A stretch of DNA of 16,471 nucleotides from Candidatus Geothermarchaeota archaeon (GCA_015522055.1 WAMZ01000048.1:1-16471); one strand, 5' to 3'. Shown: positions 1 through 7,784, numbered from the stretch's first letter. Translations and numbers: made by a program. Notes: a model not told the origin generated them from the letters alone.

Positions 1-110
1 AGTACCAGCAGCTCACCCTTATATACCTCTAGATCAATACCCCTTAGGGCTAGGACTTTACCGAAATACTTCCAGACCCCCTTCAACTCTAAAACTACGT
101 CTTTTGACAT
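1..110 (-). CDS. ABC transporter ATP-binding protein, N-terminal fragment (PotA/UgpC-like)
   Basis: Reading leftwards from the ATG at 110, 36 codons stay open to the window edge. They give a typical start of an ABC import ATPase: a short strand, then WKYFGKVLALRGIDLEV and KGELLVL, which is the stretch leading to the Walker A loop (itself outside the window). The aromatic after WK, expected to stack on adenine (A-loop), is Tyr19. The gene lies 78 nt behind the solute-binding protein on the same strand, so it is very likely the energy-coupling subunit of that importer. The ATG is preceded by GGTGG about ten bases upstream, and a TAA just ahead in frame rules out an earlier ATG. Subfamily (polyamine, sugar, iron) cannot be fixed from 36 residues. 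Confidence 0.8.
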   Translation of the reverse strand, partial: MSKDVVLELKGVWKYFGKVLALRGIDLEVYKGELLV

Positions 111-188
111 TACTTCATTCCACCAAGTTGGAGAGCAGAATTGGATACACGTCGCTGGAAAAAAGGTATATAGCTATTTAGTTATAGT

Positions 189-1370
189 TTAGGCCTCGAG
201 AACCTCGTTCCAGACCTGGTCCCACCTCTCCTCCTCTCCATCATCCAATGGATACTCAAATACACCTACTGCAAGAGCCTCCTGAGGCTTATCTAATAAT
301 AGGCCTTCAACTAGATCTGGGTCCTCCTGCTTAAGCTTGTTAACGACCTCTTCATTGGTGATGCCGTACCAATATTGCTCCGCGAAGACTTGTCCCTGAA
401 CATATTCAGATAAATAGAAATCGACGAGTTTATGAGCCGCCTCCCTATACTCTGTACCCTTAACTATTGAGTTTCCACATAGGAAGACGAGCGGGCCTTC
501 TTCGGGTAATACATATACGACATCATATCCCTCGTCCCTGAGCTCAAGTGTCTCTGGGGCCCAACCGAGCGACATATAGATGTCTCCATTGGCCATCAAT
601 GTAGGCATCTCAGAGTCTATCTCCTCTGAATACTTCAATACATATGGCTTCTGACTTATCAGTAAGTCCTTGACTTCTTGGAGCTCAGAGTCATCTAACT
701 CCCATTTATTATCCTTATCTTTATCTAGGTCGATGCCCAGTGCTAGGGCTGCCATAGCTATAGACATCTTCGCATCGTCAGGCATGAGTATCTTCCTCGG
801 ATTATCAAGTTTATCAAATCCAAGCTCCTCCGGGTGGAAGAAGTCGTACCAAGACTCAGGCTCCTTTAGGCCATATTGCTGGAATGCTGGCCTCAAATAA
901 TCAATAGCCTCCGTACCATAGTTTGTTGGGATGAAATAGACCTTCCCATTATACTTGACCCCCTTCTCATGGAATATGGGGAACATTTTCCCCCAATTAT
1001 CTAGTAGATTTGTATCGATGGGTTCTATTAAGTCATGCTCCAAAAGAACTGGGATGTAGTCGAGGCATGGGGCTATAACATCGGCCCTCTTCCCACCTAA
1101 TAAATCGGCTACCATCTTGTCTTGGTCACCATAATATGATGCATTTACCTTTATATTTGGGTGGAGATACTCGAATGCAGCTGGAATCGTGTCGAACTCT
1201 TTTCCATCAACAACGATAGGTTCATCTGGATATATTTCCTCCTCCCAAGTATAGAGATTTATAGTAACTACTTCCTCACGCCTAGGAAGACTTGTCCAAT
1301 ACCAATATCCACCGATTACAGCGGCTAGGGCGGCAGCGCCTCCAATAATAAGGAATTTTCGTCTATTCAT
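189..1370 (-). CDS. Extracellular solute-binding protein, PotD-like, with twin-arginine leader
   Basis: Substrate-binding component of an ABC importer, 393 residues, expected outside the cell membrane. The N-terminus MNRRKFLIIGGAAALAA resembles a Tat signal (RRKFL followed by a hydrophobic Gly/Ala segment). It has no lipobox Cys, so the helix may stay as a membrane anchor. The mature part has the periplasmic-binding layout of the spermidine/putrescine-binding family: an early NLYTWEE strand, RADVIAPCLDYIPVLLE followed by LIEPID, then GKVYFIPTNYGTEAIDY, and in the second lobe MANGDIYMSLGWAPE. The ATPase fragment follows on the same strand, supporting a transport operon. I chose the ATG at 1370 because GGTG sits 7-10 bases upstream. 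A GTG at 1379 in the same frame would add three residues but lacks a binding site. The ligand is not determinable; polyamine is only the family default. Confidence 0.85.
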   Translation of the reverse strand: MNRRKFLIIGGAAALAAVIGGYWYWTSLPRREEVVTINLYTWEEEIYPDEPIVVDGKEFDTIPAAFEYLHPNIKVNASYYGDQDKMVADLLGGKRADVIAPCLDYIPVLLEHDLIEPIDTNLLDNWGKMFPIFHEKGVKYNGKVYFIPTNYGTEAIDYLRPAFQQYGLKEPESWYDFFHPEELGFDKLDNPRKILMPDDAKMSIAMAALALGIDLDKDKDNKWELDDSELQEVKDLLISQKPYVLKYSEEIDSEMPTLMANGDIYMSLGWAPETLELRDEGYDVVYVLPEEGPLVFLCGNSIVKGTEYREAAHKLVDFYLSEYVQGQVFAEQYWYGITNEEVVNKLKQEDPDLVEGLLLDKPQEALAVGVFEYPLDDGEEERWDQVWNEVLEA

Positions 1371-1380
1371 GGATGACACC

Positions 1381-1569
1381 TTATAAAGTATATAGATGTT
1401 TGGATACTAATTAATATGGTATAGCTTTATTAGCCAAATATCTAATGATTAAAGCACTGGATTGAACAGTTTGGCATGAGATATTAATTATATGCCGCGT
1501 GTAATTATGGAATATATTTTTGTGCAGTTTCATATTTATTATTTTAGTCTGATATATCTATTGATTGGT
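1381..1569. promoter_or_regulatory. Divergent intergenic region between solute-binding protein and oxidase operon
   Basis: AT-rich spacer between the leftward transport operon and the rightward oxidase operon. For the leftward gene, a CATATTAAT element (minus strand, about 1411-1419) would place a start near 1389, leaving a short leader that carries the GGTG site. For the rightward operon, CATATTTATTATTTT at 1531-1545 would place a start about 7 bases before the ATG at 1570. A broken symmetry of TTTGG (1399-1403), GCCAAA (1433-1438) and TTTGGC (1470-1475) is visible, but its arms are short. Promoter positions are inferred by eye. Confidence 0.3.
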
Positions 1570-3054
1570 ATGTATATACCCGATATATCATTCACTATCG
1601 ACTATCTCTCGACCGCATTATGGTTGTCGGCCCTAGGTATATATTTCCATGCTATATCGATAACCATAGTTATGGGTATATCGCCGCTGATCGCTATCTT
1701 GGAATTCATAGGGCTATATAAAAATAATGACTTGTTATTTAGGCTTGCTAAGAAGTTGTCGATTGTTGTAGTGGTTGCATTTGGATTTGGTGCTGCGACG
1801 GGAACATTGGTTGAATTCGGGCTTATACAGGTGTGGAATACATCATTATTGATTATTGCATCATTCGCCTTTGCCCCACTATTCTTTGAGCTGGTTGCGT
1901 TCACTTTGGAGGCTGGTTTAGCCATCGCCTTAGTCTATACGTGGGGAAGATTTAGGAATCCATGGATGCACTGGTTGATCACGGTTTCATACGCCTTCGG
2001 GGCATTGTTATCAGGGGCGCTGATCACATCGGTTAACTCATGGATCCAGGTTCCATGGGGTGTTGGTGACCTAGTTAACAAGATTTACCCTTGGGCACCA
2101 ATATATGGTCCTCAGGTTGTCGATGCACAGGCTTTATTGGAGATTAAGAGGGCTGCACTAAGGATTACAGAGGCTGGGGGAGTTTTCTCAAGCTATATCA
2201 ACCCAGATGTATTGAGTAAATTTTTTGGTGAGGGGCGTCGACTACTATATGATCCCTGGATAACTTTCTCAAGCCCATATACCATCGTATCTATATACCA
2301 CCAATTACTCGCTACATTTATAGCTGGGACTGCTTGGGTCTTGGCTGGCTTAGCCTACAAGATCTTGAGGGGGGACGAGGAGTATATTGGTCCATTCAAG
2401 TTGGTGGCATCGATATCCGCATTATCCCTAATGATACAGGGCCTAGTCGGGCATGAGATGGGGGTTAACGTTTATAAGTATCAGCCTACTAAATTCGCGT
2501 TACTGGCTGGGTTGATAAGCTCTGGACCAGATCCATTCGCTGGTCTAACTATGTTCGGTGACCCAAACTATGTATTTGATGGCTTCGATAGATTGATAGA
2601 GGAGGCTGCTAGGGGAGGTATGGTAATAAATGGGGTCAACATCGCATTGAGGGACACCATGGCCGCTATGACAAACATATCGATTATATATCCTATGTAT
2701 ATGACGAAGATATCCCTAGCGGTGATATCGGGTCTAATCGGTATATTCTACCTAATCTGCTTCATAAAGAAGGATTTCCTTAGGGGTAGGGAGAGTATCC
2801 AGTTTATATTGGCTTATCCATATGCATTTATGCTAACCCTTGTACCTATATTGGGTTGGGCTGTCCGTGAGATAGGTAGGAAGCCATGGACAATATATGG
2901 CCTATTTTACCCAGAGGAGGTCATTACACCAATACCTATATCACACTATGTAGCAGCCACTATAATAGGTGGGATATTGGTAGGCATAGTCTTGATGATC
3001 TATACTATTTACCGTGTTTTGGTTAAGCCACCGAGTTTTTTAGAGAGTGGTTGA
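1570..3054 (+). CDS. cydA: Cytochrome bd-type oxidase subunit I (CydA of a CydA/CydA' pair)
   Basis: Membrane oxygen reductase core subunit, about 494 residues and roughly nine membrane helices. CydA hallmarks in order, numbered from this start: His27 in YFHAISITIVMG (E. coli H19, heme b595), Glu82 in GAATGTLVEFG (E99), Glu107 in APLFFELVAF (E107), NSWIQVPWG, His244 in IYHQLLATFIAG (H186, heme b558), the Q-loop-like YQPTKFALLAG, and GWAVREIGRKPW with Glu434 and Arg437 (E445, R448). Two oddities: the Q-loop has Lys308 but Ala313 where quinol oxidases have Glu257, and the helix expected to carry the Met393 heme ligand reads TKISLAVISG with no Met in register. An upstream ATG at 1492 is open in frame and adds 26 residues, but that stretch is very AT-rich, contains a TATA-like element, and lies beyond the family's usual N-terminus. 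No cydB follows; the next gene is a CydA paralog. Confidence 0.85.
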   Translation: MYIPDISFTIDYLSTALWLSALGIYFHAISITIVMGISPLIAILEFIGLYKNNDLLFRLAKKLSIVVVVAFGFGAATGTLVEFGLIQVWNTSLLIIASFAFAPLFFELVAFTLEAGLAIALVYTWGRFRNPWMHWLITVSYAFGALLSGALITSVNSWIQVPWGVGDLVNKIYPWAPIYGPQVVDAQALLEIKRAALRITEAGGVFSSYINPDVLSKFFGEGRRLLYDPWITFSSPYTIVSIYHQLLATFIAGTAWVLAGLAYKILRGDEEYIGPFKLVASISALSLMIQGLVGHEMGVNVYKYQPTKFALLAGLISSGPDPFAGLTMFGDPNYVFDGFDRLIEEAARGGMVINGVNIALRDTMAAMTNISIIYPMYMTKISLAVISGLIGIFYLICFIKKDFLRGRESIQFILAYPYAFMLTLVPILGWAVREIGRKPWTIYGLFYPEEVITPIPISHYVAATIIGGILVGIVLMIYTIYRVLVKPPSFLESG

Positions 3055-3055
3055 A

Positions 3056-4156
3056 ATGGATGTGGGATTGGCATTAATAGCATTAGCCATCTTCCTACTG
3101 ATTCACCTGGTATTCGTCAATATAAATATTGGGGTAGGCCTCTTCTCATTCATCGTCAGGGTTAAGAGTATTGAGGATAGAGGTTTGGAGGAGGTGGCTA
3201 AGAAAGCCTTTAGAATACTGGTTGCCAGTGAGTTTGTATCTGGAGTCTTCGGGACTATAATAACCGTCGTCTTGGCCGGGCTATGGACACCTATGGTCAA
3301 TATAATCACCGTTATTCTATTTTTCCCACTGCTACTAAGCCTCATTGGTATCATTCTGAGGTTAACATCGATAGTGGGGTTCTGGTACACATGGGGGATG
3401 GAGAACTATAAGCTCCATTTACTGATAGGCTTCATTATGGCTGTATCAGGATTCATGATCCCAGCAGGATTTAGATATATATTTGCATTCATAGATTATC
3501 CAATGGGTCTAGAGTCTATAAACCCGGTCTCTGGAGACATCTACAAGGCTATTATGAACCCAGTCTATCCACCGCTGCTCATCCATACCTGGCTGGGGGC
3601 AACCGCTATAGGCCTCTTATTCATTTCCACAGTATTTGCATTTGCTGGTGATAATAAAGTCTATTTAGATTGGTCTAGATGGGCATCCAAATTCGGGGGT
3701 TTAGCGACCCTTTTACAGCTGGCTATAGGGCCTTGGCTAGCCTACACTCTATACATATATTCACCCTATATGGCAGCGAATATATATGGGGTTATACTTG
3801 GGAGCCCAGGTAAAATTATGCTATCCCAATCGATGTTTCTAGTTATGGTTGGATCCGGGTTGATCCTCATTTTCATATCATTATTATACTGTATGGGTAA
3901 AACTAGCAGAACTTCTGCTAAGCTACTGGCACCCCTCGCCATATTATCATTAATTGCTGGTGAGGTTTCCCACGACTACAGTAGGTATCCATATATGGTA
4001 GTAGGTGGGCTAGATGGAATACGTATGGAGAGCCTCCTAAACTATCTACTAGATATCGACTCAATAATTATAGTTGCTGGGTTGGTGATCCTCATAATTA
4101 TTCTATTGGTCTATCTAATTCTAATTTGGTACATATTCACCAGAAGATACATTTAA
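3056..4156 (+). CDS. CydA' paralog, second subunit of archaeal bd-type oxidase
   Basis: Second membrane subunit, about 366 residues, translationally coupled to CydA: its ATG starts one base after the CydA stop, with GAGTGG just upstream. A GTG at 3047 overlapping the CydA stop would add three residues. It resembles CydA rather than CydB: LLIHLVFVNINIGVG carries His17 (E. coli H19 position), LLIHTWLGATAIG carries His177 (H186), MFLVMVGSG carries Met264 in good register with the Met393 motif, and SHDYSRYPYMVVGG matches the AEFGRQPW segment with Asp307 and Arg310. The two glutamates of the oxygen-reducing side are absent (Thr/Ser at the aligned positions), so it is probably not catalytic by itself. 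Archaeal CydAA' oxidases, known from Caldivirga, are built from two superfamily paralogs like this. The pairing is inferred from gene order and motifs. Confidence 0.75.
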   Translation: MDVGLALIALAIFLLIHLVFVNINIGVGLFSFIVRVKSIEDRGLEEVAKKAFRILVASEFVSGVFGTIITVVLAGLWTPMVNIITVILFFPLLLSLIGIILRLTSIVGFWYTWGMENYKLHLLIGFIMAVSGFMIPAGFRYIFAFIDYPMGLESINPVSGDIYKAIMNPVYPPLLIHTWLGATAIGLLFISTVFAFAGDNKVYLDWSRWASKFGGLATLLQLAIGPWLAYTLYIYSPYMAANIYGVILGSPGKIMLSQSMFLVMVGSGLILIFISLLYCMGKTSRTSAKLLAPLAILSLIAGEVSHDYSRYPYMVVGGLDGIRMESLLNYLLDIDSIIIVAGLVILIIILLVYLILIWYIFTRRYI

Positions 4157-4185
4157 GGATTCCTATAGGGTGCTTAGCAACTAAA

Positions 4186-4198
4186 TGATATATTAATT
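4186..4198 (+). promoter_or_regulatory. TATA-like box for the NAD kinase-like gene
   Basis: TGATATATTAATT is centred about 27 bases before the ATG at 4218. That is the spacing expected for a leaderless archaeal transcript. The gene has no recognisable Shine-Dalgarno site, which agrees with a leaderless start. It implies the gene is transcribed separately from the oxidase operon, which ends 61 bases earlier. Confidence 0.4.
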
Positions 4199-4217
4199 CT
4201 ATAAATGTTAATGATTT

Positions 4218-5264
4218 ATGATGAGGATCTATATACAATCGAATACCGATGAGCTCCCGAGGGAGGCTCTTGAAAGCATTATCTCTAATCTGGATAGCCT
4301 GAATATCGACTATGCACTACCCAAAGAATTATCCATGGCATATGACCTTGAAGTGGGCTCATTCGATATCAATAGATCGGATTATATATTTGTTATTGGT
4401 GGGGACAGGCTGCTACTAGAGACTCTCTTGGGTGTTAGGAGTGATAAGCCTGTAGTAGTACCCTTGAGTGGAAAGGTTTCCAGAGGCTTCTTCACAATAT
4501 ATAGCTATGAGGACATACCTGATTTACTTACCGATATAATTAAGGGTAGGTTTTCTAGTAGGGTTATACCGAGGCTCACGGCATTTATCGATGGAGATGA
4601 GACGCCCCCGGCCTTTAATGACATCGTGATACTCAATAGTAAATCTGGTAAACTAATAAGATATACACTATATGTTAACGGGGAATATATATGGAGGGAT
4701 ACATCGGATGGAATAATAATCTCCACCCCAATCGGCTCAACCGGGTACTCCCTATCTGCTGGAGGCCCGATAATCAAGGATGCATATGTAGTCTCGATAG
4801 TCCCAATCAATACCCTTATACCATCCCACAAGCCTATAGTAACGAGTATGGATAGCGAGATATTGGTATCGGGACTATCTCGGGGAGAATATGTAATTAT
4901 TATTGACGGCCAATATAGGGAAGCTATATCCAGTGATAATGTTAGGGTTGTTAAGAGTAGAACGCCTATCAGGATGCTCGACGAAGTTTACCGAGGCGGA
5001 GGCGCCTTAGACGAGAGACTATCTAAGAGAATATCGCCCTCCCTAGGTAAGGATATTCTAAAGGGGCTGCCGCCCAGCGCCAAGTATGTATATAGGGTAT
5101 TGGAGTATGAGGGTCTGCTCACCTTTAAGGAGCTAGTGGCGAGAACGGCCCTACCCCCTAGGACAGTGAGGCACGCCTTGAGAATATTGATGGATAGAGA
5201 TCTCCTCAAGAAAATGTATTTGGATAAGGATGCTAGGATATCGACATATAAAATAAATAGGTGA
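4218..5264 (+). CDS. NAD kinase-like protein with C-terminal winged helix-turn-helix
   Basis: 348 residues. Residues 1 to about 260 match NAD kinase (NAD to NADP phosphorylation, cytosolic): a GGD motif at 61-63, PAFNDIVI at 131-138 (the conserved Asn-Asp/Glu turn), DGIIISTPIGSTGYSLSAGG at 164-183, which is the family signature, and IIDGQ near 228-232. Residues about 285-348 form a separate winged helix: AKYVYRVLEYEGLLTFKELV, then TALPPRTVRHALRILMDRDL, then a wing ending in TYKINR. Typical archaeal NAD kinases end near residue 250-280, so the tail is an added DNA-binding-like domain. The usual GGDGT reads GGDRL here; the catalytic Asp63 is kept but the following Gly is Arg64. The protein may be an active kinase with a control domain, or an NAD(P)-sensing regulator derived from one. 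ATG codons at 4218 and 4221 are both possible starts. The stop lies 5 bases from the convergent transporter stop. Confidence 0.85.
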   Translation: MMRIYIQSNTDELPREALESIISNLDSLNIDYALPKELSMAYDLEVGSFDINRSDYIFVIGGDRLLLETLLGVRSDKPVVVPLSGKVSRGFFTIYSYEDIPDLLTDIIKGRFSSRVIPRLTAFIDGDETPPAFNDIVILNSKSGKLIRYTLYVNGEYIWRDTSDGIIISTPIGSTGYSLSAGGPIIKDAYVVSIVPINTLIPSHKPIVTSMDSEILVSGLSRGEYVIIIDGQYREAISSDNVRVVKSRTPIRMLDEVYRGGGALDERLSKRISPSLGKDILKGLPPSAKYVYRVLEYEGLLTFKELVARTALPPRTVRHALRILMDRDLLKKMYLDKDARISTYKINR

Positions 5265-5269
5265 GGAAT

Positions 5270-6565
5270 CTACTCCAGCTCCTCTAGAGACCTCTTCATC
5301 GTCTCTATACCAATAGCTGCAACTGCTAGGCCAGCTACTATATGGACGGCGGCGGTCAATGCATATGGCCCAAATAGACCCGTCGATTGGTAGAGGGCCG
5401 CTGTTACAAGTGGCGATATAATTCCTGCTATCCTACCCATACTCGCAGCGAATCCAGATGCGGCTCCACGGATCTCAGTGGGATATAGCTCCGGTGTATA
5501 TGTATATAGCCCAGCCCAAGCACCTAGGTTGAAGAATGATATCGCTGCACTCCATATCTGGAACCATAGCAACTCAGTCGATATACTCATTAGTAGGGAG
5601 GCTAGGCCAGCTATAACTAGATATATTGTTAAGACCTTCTTCCTCCCCAGCCTATCCAGTAGGAATGTCGCCGAGTAATATCCAGGTATTTGGAACAATG
5701 TTACCACTAAAGTCCAGAATAGTGACTTGAGGATATCCATCCCGAAGGACTTAGCGTACAGTGTTGGCAGCCATATAAATACAGCGTAATAAGTATATAC
5801 TAGGCTCATCCATAGAATAGTGAGCAGAACTGTTCTGGAAATGTATCTTTTGGAGAAGAGGTCTAGCACCCTATATTTAACCTCCATCACCTCAAATTTT
5901 ATGTCTCCATGGGCTATCCCAATTCTATCCAGTATAGTCCTGACCTGGTCCTCTCTTCCACGCTTAAGTAGATATCTTATAGATTCCGGTAGGTATCTGA
6001 GGACAAAGGGTATCAATATTAGTGGTGATAAGCCGACTATGAAGGCGACTCTCCATCCATAATTCGGTATGATGAAGTATGGAAATATCAGTGCCAGTAA
6101 TGCACCGTAAACCCATGAGGTCTCAACCAGCCCCAGGAACCTCCCCCTATACTCCTTCGGCACATATTCAGATACATATATTCCTGGCTGGGGCAGCGCT
6201 GCACCTAGACCTATGCCCGCCAGCAGCCTAAGAATATATAGTGTGTTCAAGTCGGTAGCCAAGGCATGGAGTGCTGTAAATAATGCTTCTATTAATAGTA
6301 CTATAACTATGGTCGGCCTCCTACCGATTAAGTCGGCTACCCTACCGAATACGATGGCCCCGATAAACATTCCTAGGAAACCGATGCTTATAATGTTACC
6401 GGCTATGCCGACGTCTAATCCCCATTCATCTATGATCGGCTTAACCACAGAGCCTATGAGCATCACGTTCATAGCTGTAAGCATATAGATAAGTGAGCCT
6501 ATCGCCAATATCTGGTAATGCACCGTATTCAACTTCGTTTTATCAAGGAGCTCTAGCACCTGCAT
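5270..6565 (-). CDS. MFS transporter, sugar/organic-solute porter type
   Basis: Twelve-helix secondary transporter of 431 residues in the cell membrane. Signatures: GRVADLIGRRP after helix 2 (MFS motif A), YVPKEYRGRFLG between helices 4 and 5, LPESIRYLL before the central loop, LLDRLGRKK between helices 8 and 9, and PELYPTEIRGAASGF near helix 11. The PESxR(Y/F)L and PE(L/x)YPTExRG motifs are those of the sugar porter and SV2-like/aromatic-acid branches, so a sugar or organic acid is likely, but the substrate cannot be read. The ATG at 6565 has GGTGT 7-11 bases upstream and a TATA-like TATTATTTATG around 6588-6598 (minus strand). The control region behind it is rich in palindromes. It converges on the NAD kinase-like gene with almost no gap. 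Confidence 0.88.
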   Translation of the reverse strand: MQVLELLDKTKLNTVHYQILAIGSLIYMLTAMNVMLIGSVVKPIIDEWGLDVGIAGNIISIGFLGMFIGAIVFGRVADLIGRRPTIVIVLLIEALFTALHALATDLNTLYILRLLAGIGLGAALPQPGIYVSEYVPKEYRGRFLGLVETSWVYGALLALIFPYFIIPNYGWRVAFIVGLSPLILIPFVLRYLPESIRYLLKRGREDQVRTILDRIGIAHGDIKFEVMEVKYRVLDLFSKRYISRTVLLTILWMSLVYTYYAVFIWLPTLYAKSFGMDILKSLFWTLVVTLFQIPGYYSATFLLDRLGRKKVLTIYLVIAGLASLLMSISTELLWFQIWSAAISFFNLGAWAGLYTYTPELYPTEIRGAASGFAASMGRIAGIISPLVTAALYQSTGLFGPYALTAAVHIVAGLAVAAIGIETMKRSLEELE

Positions 6566-6799
6566 TTTTTACACCATAAGACATTTACATAAATAATATA
6601 CCATAGATAACCTTTACAGGCAAATTTTGCCCCTGGATACGTATCCAACTACAAATATTGTTAATTATGGATTTGTTTAAGCCTTTACACCATGGTTTCA
6701 TGGATGTAAATAGCTGTTTACATGTTAAGTGGCTTGAATGTAGCTTTGGGCCGATCAATAACTATTTATCTATCTCGTGGTTACTATTGAAATTTTATC
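6566..6799. promoter_or_regulatory. Divergent control region with palindromes and TTTACA half-sites
   Basis: 234-base spacer between the divergent MFS transporter and ZPR1 genes. It holds six copies of TTTACA or its complement: 6568-6573, 6584-6589, 6613-6618, 6684-6689, 6717-6722 (plus strand) and TGTAAA at 6705-6710. Symmetric elements are GGCAAATTTTGCC at 6619-6631, the perfect 14-base TGGATACGTATCCA at 6634-6647, a hairpin TTTACACCATG/CATGG-A-TGTAAA at 6684-6710, and ATGTAAA-TAGCTG-TTTACAT at 6704-6723. The last two share an arm, so they are alternative pairings. A TATA-like CTATTTATC at 6762-6770 could serve the ZPR1 gene. The elements are seen directly; binding by a regulator is inferred. 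Confidence 0.5.
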
Positions 6800-7351
6800 A
6801 TGAGTGAGAAGGAGTCTAGTGATGTGGGTCCAAAATATTTGTGGAAGCTCGATGTGACTTGCCCCAATTGTGGTAAGACTATGTATATAGATGAATATAT
6901 GCATAGGATACCTGTGGTTGGGAGGGTTATATTGAGTGGTGGGGAGTGTAAGGAGTGTGGCTACGGATATAGGGATGTTAGGATGGCGGAGAGTAGGGGG
7001 TCTCAGATACTAAGGTTTAGGGTGCAGAGGCCTGAAGACCTGAACACATTGGTTGTGAGGGCATCGTCGGCATCAATCTATATCCCTGAGTTAAAGGTAT
7101 CTATAACTCCGGGTGCGGCTTCCCAGGGTTTCATAACCACGATAGAAGGTGTTCTTCATAGGGTTGTTGAGGTTATGAAGTTCCTTAGGAACGATCCCGA
7201 TGTAGATTTAGATGCTTGGAGTGAGCGTATGAGGATGATAGAGAAGGCTTTAAATGGTGAGCTTAAATTTACTTTTGTGTTGGAGGATCCTGAGGGCGTT
7301 AGTAGAATAGTTAGTGATGAGGAGGAGAGGGAGGAGATGTATAATGGATAG
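6800..7351 (+). CDS. ZPR1-type zinc-finger domain protein
   Basis: 183 residues, close to the usual length of the archaeal single-module ZPR1 family. The N-terminal ribbon has two CxxC pairs, CPNCG at 21-25 and CKECGYGYRDV at 50-60, expected to bind one zinc. The following half-barrel has the family's RVQRPEDLNTLVVRASSAS segment, LKVSITPGAASQGFITTIEGVLHRV, and the late LEDPEG motif. Eukaryotic ZPR1 helps translation factor eEF1A fold; a similar role for aEF1A is plausible here but not shown by sequence. It starts at the ATG at 6800. The 3' end, rich in Glu/Arg codons, contains the ribosome binding site and start of the next gene, so the two are coupled. Confidence 0.88.
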   Translation: MSEKESSDVGPKYLWKLDVTCPNCGKTMYIDEYMHRIPVVGRVILSGGECKECGYGYRDVRMAESRGSQILRFRVQRPEDLNTLVVRASSASIYIPELKVSITPGAASQGFITTIEGVLHRVVEVMKFLRNDPDVDLDAWSERMRMIEKALNGELKFTFVLEDPEGVSRIVSDEEEREEMYNG

Positions 7352-7784
7352 CCCAGCCGATATCGAGAGGCTTATAGAGAGCCTAGGTGGGGAGATTATC
7401 AGGCTGGATAAGCTTGTGAAGACTGTTAAGCAGGCCTCCGAGGCCACGGGCGCCGACCCCAGCGATATCATTAAATCCCTAGTCTTCATCGGCGATGAGC
7501 CTGTGCTTGTGATCGTACCTGGAGATAAGAAGGTTGATATTAATAAGCTCAGTAAGATTGTCGGTGAATGCAGGCTGGCTAATCCTAAGGAGGCTAAGAT
7601 GGCGACCGGCTTCGATGTCGGGGGTATGCCGCCGGTCGGTGTCCCGATCAAGACTATCGTCGACAAGTCTCTTTTGGAGAAGGATTATGTAATTGGTGGT
7701 GGAGGGGATATAAAGAAACTATGCAGGATTAGTGTAAAGAGCATTATTGACTATCAGGGAGCTGTGGTAGCCGATGTAACATAA
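7344..7784 (+). CDS. YbaK/ProX-family aminoacyl-tRNA deacylase
   Basis: 146-residue stand-alone editing domain that hydrolyses mischarged tRNA (family members act on Cys- or Ala-tRNA(Pro) and similar). Supporting residues: Lys44 in SDIIKSLVF, the invariant Lys of the YbaK family; VLVIVPGDKKVDINKL; KEAKMATGFDVGGMPPVG at 82-99; and the glycine run GGGG at 118-121. I chose the ATG at 7344, where GGAGGAG lies about 8 bases upstream. An ATG at 7314 in the same frame would add ten residues, mostly Arg, that merely mirror the acidic tail codons of the upstream gene. The 8-base overlap with the ZPR1 gene shows an operon. Both are translation-related, one for factor folding and one for charging fidelity. 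Exact tRNA specificity is unknown. Confidence 0.88.
   Translation: MDSPADIERLIESLGGEIIRLDKLVKTVKQASEATGADPSDIIKSLVFIGDEPVLVIVPGDKKVDINKLSKIVGECRLANPKEAKMATGFDVGGMPPVGVPIKTIVDKSLLEKDYVIGGGGDIKKLCRISVKSIIDYQGAVVADVT

Noticed and set aside
3047..4156. Second oxidase gene as cydB.
   Set aside because: Its His, Met and RYPY motifs line up with CydA positions rather than with CydB, so CydA' is the better call.
4505..4831. Antisense open frame of about 108 codons inside the NAD kinase-like gene, and similar antisense frames elsewhere.
   Set aside because: They lie wholly opposite genes with clear family motifs, lack start signals, and read as low-complexity hydrophobic or Ser/Pro-rich sequence.
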